50,104 bases of DNA from an uncultured Metabacillus sp. GTDB lineage: Bacteria; Bacillota; Bacilli; Bacillales; Bacillaceae. The DNA is taken from positions 1 through 50,104 of the forward strand of contig NZ_CANNCR010000030.1 in the NCBI RefSeq assembly GCF_947503125.1. The letters are read 5' to 3'. Both the position numbers and the translations under genes were made by a program. The notes beneath the pieces were generated by a model, which was not told the origin of the DNA, made no database searches, and was given only the letters and a program-made list of their open reading frames with translations. Below are positions 1 through 7,307 of this stretch, one piece after another. Position 1 is the stretch's first letter; each line of letters begins with the position of its first letter.

Positions 1-23
1 TGAAATTCAAGTATATAAAAAAA

Positions 24-69
24 TACCTATAGATGAAACACTCTTTTTCGAGTGTCCTATCTATAGGTA
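24..69. repeat. Perfect inverted repeat (hairpin)
   Basis: An 11-bp perfect inverted repeat (24-34 TACCTATAGAT, 59-69 ATCTATAGGTA) encloses a second 6-bp stem (38-43 ACACTC, 50-55 GAGTGT) with a TTTTTC loop. There is no T-run after it, so it is not a standard terminator on the + strand. It may end a gene lying to the left of the window. Confidence 0.6.
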
Positions 70-223
70 CCATATTAATAAATGAAAAGAGTGGTTCAAA
101 AAAGGAGGAGCGTGGTTCAATCCAAAAAACAAAGTACTCAATAATTTAACTTTCCAAAGAAAGAAGGATTCTCATATTCACATCGAATATCAATCCTTGT
201 TTATTAAAATATACAGGGAGGAA

Positions 224-331
224 ATGAGTTTGATAATAAAAGAGCATAAAAAGCCTCTTATGCTATATAAGTATGAGGCGTTGCTAAGCCCGCAAATTAC
301 AATTTCCTCATACAGGTACAACGAAAGATAG
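224..331 (+). pseudogene. Short remnant resembling the N-terminus of a NERD-domain protein
   Basis: A 35-codon frame starts at ATG 224 (or TTG 229) behind a good GGGAGGA ribosome binding site and stops at 329-331. Its first 20 residues, with IIKEHKKPL and a following LYKYEALL, resemble from memory the start of Bacillus nuclease-related-domain (NERD) proteins. The rest of such a protein (over 250 residues) is absent, so this is at best a stump left after a deletion. The frame also contains a GCCTC/GAGGC inverted repeat. The homology call is tentative because so few residues are available; it could be an unrelated small peptide. Confidence 0.3.
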
Positions 332-480
332 TGTCTATTTTATAGACTAAGAATCAAATCATATTCCCAGTTCATATATAATTAAAACCAACATATTTTA
401 AAAATTAATGCAACACCCCATATCTTTTTATACCGTCTTATCCGTTTAGATAGCAGAGAGTGTTCAAAGGAGTGAAAGAC

Positions 481-1146
481 ATGTACAGGAATGTGTCAAA
501 TGAATTCAGTCAGCAGCAGATGAAAATCGAGGATATTTTACCGTCACTGCTTACTTATTGCCGTTTTTTAACGAAATGCAGGTGGGATGGCGAGGATATT
601 GCCCAAGAAGCAGTACTGAAAGCGATTGAGAAGTATGGTCAAAAACCAGAGGTGCTTTCACCAGCTTTATTAAAAAAAATAGCGTATAATCAGTGGATCG
701 ATACGGTGCGAAAGCGGAAAAAAGAATCACTTGAAACAGAAATAGAGGTAAAGGAAGCGTCAAAAGATTCCGCACTTGATGTACTTGACCTTGTTCAATT
801 TTTAATTAGTCATTTCACACCAAAGCAGGCGGTGATTCTGTTTTTAAAAGAGGCGTTTGGCTATCGATCGTCTGAAATCGCTGAGATACTTGGGACAACT
901 GAAATGGCTGTGAAGGCGATTTTACACAGGACAAAAAAGCGGATTGAGCATCATCAAAACCTTTTTGAGCTAGTTTGGGAAAAGGAAGAAGAACAATTGC
1001 TTTCAGAGCTTTTTTATGACTCGCTTATCCAACAGGATCCAACGATTTTAATTCGCCGCATTCCTGCTATACACTCTTTAAGAAGGGAAACACAGCTTCC
1101 TTCCAAAACACTCTCTCCTTCATGCGGGCTATGCATGGCTGCTTAA
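481..1146 (+). CDS. Sigma-70 family (ECF-like) RNA polymerase sigma factor
   Basis: This 221-residue protein has the two domains of a small sigma factor. Region 2 lies near residues 25-85, with a DIAQEAVLKAIEKY stretch for core binding and a WIDTVRKRK stretch in the -10 recognition helix. Region 4 follows near 105-155 (TPKQAVILFLKEAFGY then an EIAEILGTTEMAVKA helix-turn-helix). I chose ATG 481 because AAAGGAG lies 8 bases upstream; a GTG at 460 lies upstream of that site. About 60 extra C-terminal residues end in CGLCMAA and are not part of the sigma fold. No anti-sigma gene is adjacent. The clpP paralogue starts 29 bases downstream in the same direction, so the two are probably co-transcribed. 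Which promoters it recognises cannot be told from sequence. Confidence 0.85.
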   Translation: MYRNVSNEFSQQQMKIEDILPSLLTYCRFLTKCRWDGEDIAQEAVLKAIEKYGQKPEVLSPALLKKIAYNQWIDTVRKRKKESLETEIEVKEASKDSALDVLDLVQFLISHFTPKQAVILFLKEAFGYRSSEIAEILGTTEMAVKAILHRTKKRIEHHQNLFELVWEKEEEQLLSELFYDSLIQQDPTILIRRIPAIHSLRRETQLPSKTLSPSCGLCMAA

Positions 1147-1175
1147 TGTAATCTGGATAAGGAGGGTAACTTTAG

Positions 1176-1760
1176 ATGACTACGATTCCGTATGTAATTG
1201 ATCAATCTAATCGAGGGGAACGCTCATATGATATTTATTCACGGCTTTTAAAAGACAGAATTATCATGATTGGTGATGAGATAAATGATCATGTTGCCAA
1301 TAGTGTTGTTGCACAATTATTATTTTTGGCTGCTGATGATCCCGATAAAGACATATCATTATATATCAATAGTCCTGGCGGTTCTGTTACTGCAGGTTTT
1401 GCCATTTTTGATACGATGCAATATATCAAACCCGATATTAGAACAATATGCACAGGTTTAGCCGCTTCATTCGGTGCTACATTGCTTCTTGCAGGAACAA
1501 AGGGAAAACGCTACGCCTTGCCTAATAGTGAAATCATGATCCACCAGCCTCTAGGCGGTGTAAAAGGGCAAGCAACCGATATCGAGATATCAGCTCGGCG
1601 CATTTTAAAGCTGAAAGAGCATGTCAATCAATTGTATGCAGATTTCACGGGACAGCCAATTGAAAAAATCAGAATAGATACTGAGCGGGATTTCTATATG
1701 AGTGCAGAAGAAGCAGTCGAATATGGGATTATAGATGAAGTGCTTAATTCAACTAAATAA
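1176..1760 (+). CDS. clpP: ATP-dependent Clp protease proteolytic subunit (ClpP paralogue)
   Basis: This is a full-length 194-residue ClpP serine peptidase. The triad is in place: Ser98 in GLAASFGA, His123 in MIHQPLGG and Asp172 in DTERDF. The glycine-rich SPGGSVTAG segment is also present. ClpP forms a double heptamer that degrades unfolded proteins fed by Clp ATPases in the cytosol. The active-site loop reads [12 protein letters not shown] where the housekeeping Bacillus ClpP normally has AASMGAFLL, so this is probably the secondary paralogue (ClpP2) and not the main one. A strong AAGGAGG lies just before ATG 1176. It follows the sigma factor gene by 29 bases. ClpXP degrades anti-sigma factor fragments in B. 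subtilis, so a functional link is possible but not shown. Confidence 0.93.
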   Translation: MTTIPYVIDQSNRGERSYDIYSRLLKDRIIMIGDEINDHVANSVVAQLLFLAADDPDKDISLYINSPGGSVTAGFAIFDTMQYIKPDIRTICTGLAASFGATLLLAGTKGKRYALPNSEIMIHQPLGGVKGQATDIEISARRILKLKEHVNQLYADFTGQPIEKIRIDTERDFYMSAEEAVEYGIIDEVLNSTK

Positions 1761-1770
1761 AGTGAGACTT

Positions 1771-1862
1771 CCATCAGTGGGTTTTTCGCGAAGTACAGGT
1801 TGTACAAGTGCCGATTTTGCCACAGGACGTGGCGAAGTTAGTCTGCAATTCCCCACTGATGG
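1771..1862. repeat. Structured intergenic element, outer inverted repeat
   Basis: A perfect 11-bp inverted repeat (1771-1781 CCATCAGTGGG, 1852-1862 CCCACTGATGG) encloses about 70 bases containing a hairpin GCCAC-AGGAC-GTGGC at 1819-1833. The same AGGAC loop on a different stem (GCAC/GTGC) occurs near 7032-7044. It abuts the pseudoknot-like segment at 1886-1963, and together they may be one dispersed structured element. Confidence 0.65.
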
Positions 1863-1885
1863 TTAGCAAAACTTATCGGATCTTT

Positions 1886-1963
1886 ACGGGCAGTTATCCC
1901 GCACCAATCTTCTTAGTTACACTTGAATCTTGAAGTAAGGATTTTACTGCCCGTTAAGATTGG
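1886..1963 (+). other. Segment with pseudoknot topology (candidate structured RNA)
   Basis: Two complementary pairs are interleaved, not nested. ACGGGCAGT at 1886-1894 pairs with ACTGCCCGT at 1946-1954 (9 bp). CCAATCTT at 1904-1911 pairs with AAGATTGG at 1956-1963 (8 bp). Only one base separates the two 3' strands, as in a coaxially stacked H-type pseudoknot. The 33-base middle loop holds a weak CTT/AAG hairpin. From memory, similar sequences recur between genes in other Bacillaceae; this was not checked. Expression and direction are unknown. Confidence 0.5.
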
Positions 1964-1973
1964 GGTAAAATGG

Positions 1974-2007
1974 AAAAAGCGGTTCTTTTTTTAGGATCGC
2001 TTTTTTG
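1974..2007 (+). terminator. Intrinsic terminator
   Basis: GCGGTTC (1979-1985) pairs with GGATCGC (1994-2000, two G-T wobbles) and is followed by six T residues, with an A-run before it. It could end the sigma-clpP transcript and the structured element. Confidence 0.7.
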
Positions 2008-2359
2008 TCGTTTTTTGGAAGGAATATAACAGAAATGTTACATGCGCTAATCTACCTATATAGAATTGGAAAAAAATAGATACATATACCTTGTGTTCTT
2101 CATAAACGATATAAGTTAGAATTGCCTCGGAAATTATGATAGGGTTTACATTGTATTTTTACTAGTGTAGAAATAAAGGGTGTTTTGTTATATTTGAAAT
2201 GAAATTGTAATATTAAAAACATATTTTTGTCACTTTTTGATGATATACTTCTAATTATGAAAATAAGAAAAAAGTAGTAGAAGATTTATTATACATAAGA
2301 TAAATTGATACATAGAAATAGATTTCGTTTTTACAAAATGGGAAAGTAGGGGAAGAGAA
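2008..2359 (+). other. AT-rich upstream region of the cwlO-like gene
   Basis: About 350 very AT-rich bases precede the endopeptidase gene. I see no open frame and no clear riboswitch. A WalR-type operator (two TGTWAH hexamers 5 bases apart) would be expected from B. subtilis cwlO, but I could not find a convincing pair: TGTTAT and TGTAAT both occur but are wrongly spaced. Confidence 0.5.
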
Positions 2360-3664
2360 ATGTCGAAAAAGAAATTACTGGTCATGAACTTAGCGGTCTT
2401 GATCGGACTAGGAAGTTCATTTGCTATTCCTTCGGCAAAAGCTGAAACTGAGAGTGTATCAGATGAGCGTACAAAAATCCAAGCTGATATAAATCAAGCT
2501 GATCAAGATGCACAACGTATTCAAACTGAGATTCAAAATTTAAATGAGCAAAAGCAGCGTGTTGCTCAAGCAATTCAGGATAACAACAATAAGATCAACC
2601 AAACACAGGAAGATATTAAAGCTGCAAATAAAATCATTAGTGAAACAGACGCTGAAATCAAAGAATTAGAGACAGCGATTCAAAATAGAACGGAAATTTT
2701 AAAACAACGTGCTATTTCCTACCAGCATAGCGGAGGAAATGTTGAGTATATTGATGTGTTACTAGGGTCTTCAAGTTTTAGTGATTTCGTTAATCGTGCG
2801 ATTGCAGTTGGTAAAATTGTTGAAGCAGATCGTGCAATGATGGAACAGCAAGAAGCGGATCAAAATGTGTTAAAAGAAAAGAAAGCTCAGAAGCTGCAAA
2901 GCCTTGCAAAACTTAATGAGTTGAATACAGAGCTTAAAGGAATGCAAGAGCATTTAAATGCGCAAAAAGCAAAGAATGATGCGTTGGCAGCAGATCTTCA
3001 AAATGAAAAAACAGCTACTGAGGCAGCTATAAAAAGCTTAAAGCAAAAAGAAGCTGATCTTGCTGCTCAAGAAGCTATTAATAAACAGCTGGCAAGCGCA
3101 ACTGCAAATGCTAATAGCGAGGGACAAGCCTCCCAGGAAGCTGCTGTTGAGCAGACAAATACTAAAGCTGTTACAAGTGCAAAAACATCTAGCCCTGCAA
3201 ACAAAGAAACAACGTCTTCTTCAAAATCAAGTCCTGCTAAGGAAACAGTTGCGGCAACCCCTGTAAATTCAAGTGGTTCTGTTAATGATTTGATTCGTGC
3301 TGGTTATAAATATATTGGAAACTCTGTCTATGTAATGGGCGGTGGAAGATCGGCGTCTGATATTGCTAACGGAAGATTCGATTGTTCAGGATTTGTTATT
3401 TGGGCATTTTCAACAGTTGGTGTTCAATTAAGTGGTAATACAGATACTTTAAAACACGCTGGAACACAAGTTTCAACAAGCAGTATGCAGCCAGGAGACC
3501 TTGTTTTCTTTGATACGTATAAAAGAGATGGCCATGTCGGCATTTACGTTGGCGGCGGTAAATTTATCGGTTCACAAAGCTCAACTGGTGTAGCGATTGC
3601 CAATATGTCCAGCGGCTATTGGGGCGAAAAATTTAACGGACGTGTTGTTCGAATTAACTTTTAG
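2360..3664 (+). CDS. cwlO: Secreted peptidoglycan DL-endopeptidase, CwlO-type (coiled coil plus NlpC/P60)
   Basis: This 434-residue exported wall hydrolase has a signal peptide at residues 1-28 ending in AKA. A long Q/E/K-rich coiled-coil domain covers about 30-255, a Ser/Thr/Ala-rich linker about 255-305, and an NlpC/P60 domain 306-434. The catalytic Cys342 sits in RFDCSGF and His392 in GHVGIYV. CwlO-type enzymes cut the D-Glu-DAP bond of stem peptides during cell elongation and are activated through FtsEX. Its length and domain order match B. subtilis CwlO (about 470 residues). The start at ATG 2360 follows AGGGGAAGAG. It is flanked by strong terminators and is monocistronic. Another coiled-coil NlpC/P60 paralogue cannot be excluded. 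Confidence 0.88.
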   Translation: MSKKKLLVMNLAVLIGLGSSFAIPSAKAETESVSDERTKIQADINQADQDAQRIQTEIQNLNEQKQRVAQAIQDNNNKINQTQEDIKAANKIISETDAEIKELETAIQNRTEILKQRAISYQHSGGNVEYIDVLLGSSSFSDFVNRAIAVGKIVEADRAMMEQQEADQNVLKEKKAQKLQSLAKLNELNTELKGMQEHLNAQKAKNDALAADLQNEKTATEAAIKSLKQKEADLAAQEAINKQLASATANANSEGQASQEAAVEQTNTKAVTSAKTSSPANKETTSSSKSSPAKETVAATPVNSSGSVNDLIRAGYKYIGNSVYVMGGGRSASDIANGRFDCSGFVIWAFSTVGVQLSGNTDTLKHAGTQVSTSSMQPGDLVFFDTYKRDGHVGIYVGGGKFIGSQSSTGVAIANMSSGYWGEKFNGRVVRINF

Positions 3665-3674
3665 TAAATAAACT

Positions 3675-3709
3675 AGAGTTGGTGTATGAAATATGCCAAC
3701 TCTTTTTTA
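3675..3709 (+). terminator. Terminator of the cwlO-like gene
   Basis: AGAGTTGG (3675-3682) pairs with CCAACTCT (3696-3703). With wobbles the stem extends to 13 bp around a GAA loop, and TTTTTT follows. Confidence 0.9.
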
Positions 3710-3809
3710 ATTCTATTACTCTATTCCCGTATTTATTGACTTGAAACATAAAACTTTTTAAAATTATAAACAAGTATGTTGCAAAAAAGTAACTGATTGT
3801 GTACAATTT

Positions 3810-3830
3810 GAAACGTAATGATTACGATTT
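3810..3830. promoter_or_regulatory. Zur operator 1
   Basis: The half-sites CGTAAT and ATTACG around a central G (3814-3826), with ATTT on the right flank, match the Bacillus Zur consensus of two 10-base arms with 2 mismatches in the left arm. It lies about 100 bases upstream of the zagA start. Confidence 0.9.
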
Positions 3831-3891
3831 AAAAAAACAAACCCATCTATATGATTAGTGTTTCAACTAGAAAGGGTGTTATCTACTAATT

Positions 3892-3912
3892 AAATCGTAA
3901 TAATAACGATTT
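3892..3912. promoter_or_regulatory. Zur operator 2
   Basis: The left arm AAATCGTAAT is perfect and the right arm ATAACGATTT has one change. It ends 17 bases before the zagA start codon. Two Zur boxes upstream of this gene is the arrangement known for yciC in B. subtilis. Confidence 0.9.
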
Positions 3913-3929
3913 ACGAAAGAAGGAATATT

Positions 3930-5132
3930 ATGAAAACTGATAAGATACCTGTCACAGTATTAAGCGGCTATTTAGGAGCGGGGAAAACAACTTTGCTCAA
4001 TCATATATTAACAAATAAGGAGAATAAGCGAGTGGCCGTCATTGTCAATGATATGAGTGAGGTAAATATTGATGCGGCACTTGTTAAAAAAGGCGGTTTT
4101 TCTCAAACTGAGGAAAGACTTGTGGAGCTGCAAAATGGCTGTATCTGTTGTACACTGCGTGAGGACTTGATTTTTGAGGTGGAAAGGCTGGTAAAGCAAG
4201 GGGATATCGATTATTTAGTGATCGAATCATCTGGCATTTCAGAACCTATCCCAGTTGCCCAAACCTTTACATATATCGATGAAGAGCTTGGCATTAATCT
4301 ATCCGAGATATGTCAATTAGATGCCATGATTACCGTGGTTGATGCAAACCGCTTTTGGCATGACTTTTCATCAGGGGAGTCCCTATTAGATCGGAAGCAG
4401 GCAACAGATGAATCAGATACTAGAGAGGTATCCGATTTACTAATTGATCAAATTGAATTTGCAAATATCATTGTGGTAAATAAAGCCGATTTAGTTCCTG
4501 AAGAGGATCTTCTTGAAATAAAAGCAGTGATCCATAAATTAAATCCCGGTGCATTAATTTTGGAAAGCACCTTTTCAAAGGTAGCACTAAGTGAAATCTT
4601 AAATACGAATTTATTTGACTTTGAAAAATCAAGTCAGGCTGCCGGATGGATACAGGAACTGATGACGGAACATACTCCGGAAACAGAAGAGTATGGAATA
4701 TCATCGTTTGTGTATAGACGTAAGCGGCCATTTCATCCTGAAAGATTGCTGAAATGGCTTGAGAATTGGCCTGTAGATGTTGTACGTGCGAAGGGATTCT
4801 TTTGGCTCGCAACTCGAAACAATATCGCTTGCCTGCTTTCCCAAGCTGGACCATCAATTATGCTTCAAGGGGCTGGTGAGTGGGTCGCGACCTATTCGGA
4901 AGAAGAAAGACGGCAAATTTTGCTTGAAGAGCCAGAGCTGCTTGAAAAATGGGATCAGCAATATGGGGATCGTATGACAGAGCTTGTGTTCATTGGTCTT
5001 GATATGAACCGTGAAGAAGTTAAAGATACTCTTGATGTTTGTTTATTAACAGATGAAGAAATGGAACAGGATTGGTCACTTTTTAACGACCAGCTGCCTG
5101 CATTTTCAGAGGCTACTTTAGAAATATCTTAA
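3930..5132 (+). CDS. zagA: Zinc-responsive COG0523 GTPase metallochaperone (ZagA/YciC)
   Basis: This 400-residue G3E GTPase has the P-loop GYLGAGKTT at residues 13-21, the family metal-binding CICC at 71-74, and an NKAD guanine-specificity motif near 185. A CobW C-terminal domain follows (about 250-380). In B. subtilis the protein (formerly YciC) delivers zinc to folate enzymes during zinc limitation and is among the most strongly Zur-repressed genes. Here two Zur boxes precede it. ATG 3930 follows a GAAGGAA site. The zinc-free L33 gene starts 22 bases downstream, completing a zinc-sparing operon. Other COG0523 subfamilies exist, but the operators make ZagA the best assignment. Confidence 0.93.
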   Translation: MKTDKIPVTVLSGYLGAGKTTLLNHILTNKENKRVAVIVNDMSEVNIDAALVKKGGFSQTEERLVELQNGCICCTLREDLIFEVERLVKQGDIDYLVIESSGISEPIPVAQTFTYIDEELGINLSEICQLDAMITVVDANRFWHDFSSGESLLDRKQATDESDTREVSDLLIDQIEFANIIVVNKADLVPEEDLLEIKAVIHKLNPGALILESTFSKVALSEILNTNLFDFEKSSQAAGWIQELMTEHTPETEEYGISSFVYRRKRPFHPERLLKWLENWPVDVVRAKGFFWLATRNNIACLLSQAGPSIMLQGAGEWVATYSEEERRQILLEEPELLEKWDQQYGDRMTELVFIGLDMNREEVKDTLDVCLLTDEEMEQDWSLFNDQLPAFSEATLEIS

Positions 5133-5154
5133 CTATTTGAGGAGGAAAAGAAAT

Positions 5155-5304
5155 ATGAGAGTGAAAATTACATTAGCTTGCACGGAAACTGGAGATCGAA
5201 ATTATATCACTACGAAAAATAAACGAAACAATCCAGAGAGAATCGAATTAATGAAGTATTGTCCCAAGTTGAAGAAAAGGACATTGCATCGAGAAACGAA
5301 ATAG
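5155..5304 (+). CDS. rpmG: 50S ribosomal protein L33, zinc-independent (C-) form
   Basis: This 49-residue L33 starts at ATG 5155 after GGAGGAAAAG and carries the family hallmark [12 protein letters not shown] and a TLHRETK end. Zinc-binding L33 has two CxxC pairs. Here the first is CTET (Cys9, Thr12) and the second is CPKL (Cys36, Leu39), so zinc cannot be held. Such C- paralogues replace the zinc form on ribosomes during zinc starvation and release zinc. Its place behind zagA under the same Zur boxes supports this. In B. subtilis the corresponding gene is rpmGC, elsewhere in the genome. A strong terminator follows at 5316. Confidence 0.95.
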   Translation: MRVKITLACTETGDRNYITTKNKRNNPERIELMKYCPKLKKRTLHRETK

Positions 5305-5315
5305 ATCATCGCCGG

Positions 5316-5353
5316 AGGCATTACATGGGAAGAAGTCCCTGTAATGCCTTTCT
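5316..5353 (+). terminator. Terminator of zagA-rpmG
   Basis: AGGCATTACA (5316-5325) pairs with TGTAATGCCT (5340-5349). The inner GGGA/TCCC continues the stem, and TTCTT follows. Confidence 0.9.
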
Positions 5354-5389
5354 TAAGGTTTTAGTAACCATAAAAACCCAGTACACTGG

Positions 5390-5592
5390 ATAAGCGCTCA
5401 ACTCTCAGCTCTCAGCTCAGAAGGACAGGACGTGCAAGTGAAGTCAAGAGATTAGGACGTCACGCTTTTGACTGCCAGCGCCTAGCACCTCTAGGGTATA
5501 GACAAATTGGAATTGAAGGCAAAAAAACGCTTTCTATTCCAATTTGTCTTATTTACCCGAGGCTTTTCAAGGCGCTTTCGGTTTTGTTCATG
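5390..5592 (+). repeat. Interspersed repeat, copy R1 (long form with 14-bp hairpin arms)
   Basis: This is one of four related intergenic elements plus a remnant. It starts near TAAGCGCT and has a CAGGACGTGCAAGTG module, a GTCAA/TTGAC inverted repeat, CGCCTAGC..CTCTAGGG, a large hairpin, and CAAGGCGCTTTCGGTTTTG at the right end. The hairpin has 14-bp perfect arms (5500-5513 and 5536-5549) around an inner stem GAAGGC/GCTTTC. No coding sequence is evident in 5305-5754 beyond this element and the terminator. Confidence 0.75.
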
Positions 5593-5754
5593 TTCTGGGA
5601 ATAATTTCCGTCTTTGAATTTAACCGCTAGTAGTTTAAAATCAAATCTTGGAAAAGTCAACATTAAAATTTTCTCAAAATGAAGAAGGTTTTTAGCGAGT
5701 TATGTCTAAATTTTATATGAAATAACCTTGAAAGAATGAAAGCGGTGGTATTAG

Positions 5755-6882
5755 TTGAAGTCTGCATCCGAACCAGTCGTTTCAACAGAGGATAAATTAA
5801 TTAAGTTTCTGGAAGAAAGAGAAGAGGCTTTCCTAACTTTATGGCAGGAAACAATTATTATTCATGAAGAGGATCTTTATAAGGAAGAGGTAAAGAAAAA
5901 CGGCTATCAAATGTATTTATTAATAAAAAGGTCTATTACTCAATTTGTTTCTGATGAAGAGGTAAAAGAGCTTGCTTATAAGGTGGCCAAACAACGGGTA
6001 TTAAGCAACAGCAACATAGGGGAATTTGTTTATAATGTTAATTTAGGCAGAAGTGCAGTGATAAAATATATTAACAAATCTGGTATAGCGATTGATAAAT
6101 TACAGCCAATCATTGATAAGGTGAACCTTCATTTTGATCGTTATTGCTATCATGCGGTTACAAGATATACGGAATTAAAGGATTTAGAATTGAAGGAAAA
6201 AATGTTATTTATCAATCAATCACATAAGGACCGATTATCTCTACTTGGCCAGATGTCCTCAAGCTTTGTTCATGAATTTAGAAATCCCCTTACCTCGGTT
6301 ATGGGCTTTATCAAGCTTTTAAAGCTGGAAAACCCCACTTTGAAATACATGGAAACGATTGAGCATGAATTGGATCAGTTAAAGTTCAGGATCACACAAT
6401 TTCTGCATGCTTCGAGGCTTGAGATTGTAGACAAACACCGCGAAGAAATCCAAATGGAAGACCTGTTTTCAGAAATACTTTCCTTTTTATATCCGAGTAT
6501 TGTCGACGGAGACGTCGATGTCAAAACAAACATCGATTCAACCTGTAAGATTATCGCTGTAAAAGATGAAGTGAAGCAGGTATTAGTGAATATCATTTTA
6601 AACTCGATCGATGCCTTGAAACATCGGCCATCCAATCGCTGCCTGTCCATTACTTGTGAAAAAAAACACGAAACGATCGTTTTTACGATCACAAATAATG
6701 GGCCGGAAATTCCCGAAGAAATGAAGGAAGCGATTTTTGAGCCGTTTTATACAACCAAAAGCTTAGGAACGGGAATCGGCCTATATGTTTGCAAAACCTT
6801 GATTGAAAAGCATAATGGGACAATTAACTGTGAATCAAATAAAGAACTCACTTCCTTTATTATTAGTTTGCCAACGATTTGA
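5755..6882 (+). CDS. Soluble orphan sensor histidine kinase
   Basis: This 375-residue protein has no membrane segments. The N-terminal 150 residues are helical and rich in charged residues, resembling cytosolic sensor domains of Bacillus sporulation-type orphan kinases; I cannot name the ligand. The DHp domain carries His173 in HEFRNPLT. The ATPase domain follows with an N-box (ILNSIDAL), a G1-like NNGPEIPE and an FEPFYTTKSLGTGIGL F/G2 stretch. The start is TTG 5755, 8 bases after GGTGG; no better start is present. No response regulator is adjacent, so it probably feeds the Spo0 phosphorelay or another distant partner. This last point is inference. Confidence 0.85.
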   Translation: MKSASEPVVSTEDKLIKFLEEREEAFLTLWQETIIIHEEDLYKEEVKKNGYQMYLLIKRSITQFVSDEEVKELAYKVAKQRVLSNSNIGEFVYNVNLGRSAVIKYINKSGIAIDKLQPIIDKVNLHFDRYCYHAVTRYTELKDLELKEKMLFINQSHKDRLSLLGQMSSSFVHEFRNPLTSVMGFIKLLKLENPTLKYMETIEHELDQLKFRITQFLHASRLEIVDKHREEIQMEDLFSEILSFLYPSIVDGDVDVKTNIDSTCKIIAVKDEVKQVLVNIILNSIDALKHRPSNRCLSITCEKKHETIVFTITNNGPEIPEEMKEAIFEPFYTTKSLGTGIGLYVCKTLIEKHNGTINCESNKELTSFIISLPTI

Positions 6883-6921
6883 ATTATTTTAAATAAGTAT
6901 GGATGATATGTTTATACTATA

Positions 6922-6957
6922 AACGACCACTACATAGTTGTAACGGTCGTTTTTTGT
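6922..6957 (+). terminator. Terminator of the orphan kinase gene
   Basis: AACGACC (6922-6928) pairs with GGTCGTT (6945-6951), followed by a T-run. Confidence 0.85.
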
Positions 6958-6989
6958 GTTCGTTCAAGAAATTATAAAATTTTTATACT

Positions 6990-7182
6990 GTGGCTAAGCG
7001 CACAGATCCAGCTCCACCGCCTAGCCCCGAAGCACAGGACGTGCAAGTGCAGTCAATGCGTCAGGAGGTAACGTTTTTGACTGCTTCTAGGGTTTTGCTA
7101 GAAGTAAAGTAGACCTTCTAATCTTGAGCGTCTAATTTGCCTTAGGCTGTTCAAGGCGCTTGCACTTTGTTCCATGTAAATA
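6990..7182 (+). repeat. Interspersed repeat, copy R2 (degenerate central hairpin)
   Basis: It shares with R1 the GGCTAAGCGC start, the ACAGGACGTGCAAGTG module, and a perfect 8-bp inverted repeat GCAGTCAA (7049-7056) / TTGACTGC (7077-7084). It shares with R4 the right arm GCGTCTAATTTGCCTTAGGC then CAAGGCGCTTGC. The left half of the large hairpin is missing. The rest of 6883-7307 holds the terminator and the promoter of the next operon. Confidence 0.65.
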
Positions 7183-7239
7183 CAATTAATTTTTAGAAAA
7201 TTAGTGTTATTATCTATTTATCTTTTTCACGATTTCATG

Positions 7240-7278
7240 TATACTATCAAGGTAACAAATGTTCAATGAACTATGAAC
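7240..7278 (+). promoter_or_regulatory. Promoter -10 and candidate DeoR-type operator
   Basis: A -10 element TATACT at 7240-7245 (weak -35 TTTATC 17 bases upstream) is followed by a perfect inverted repeat GTTCA-A-TGAAC at 7261-7271 and a further half-site TGAAC at 7274-7278. The repeat lies just after the expected transcription start, a typical repressor position. Assigning it to the DeoR/SorC regulator encoded at 10284 is inference. Confidence 0.45.
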
Positions 7279-7307
7279 GAAATTTCTATTTAAGGGGGGT
7301 AACGTAG

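Noticed and set aside
2150-2359. WalR operator or ydaO-type riboswitch before the cwlO-like gene
   Set aside because: TGTWAH hexamers occur but not at the required 5-base spacing, and no ydaO consensus is present.
5390-5592. R1 as an insertion sequence or CRISPR
   Set aside because: There is no transposase frame, no target duplication visible, and no regularly spaced direct repeats; it is a small non-coding repeat.
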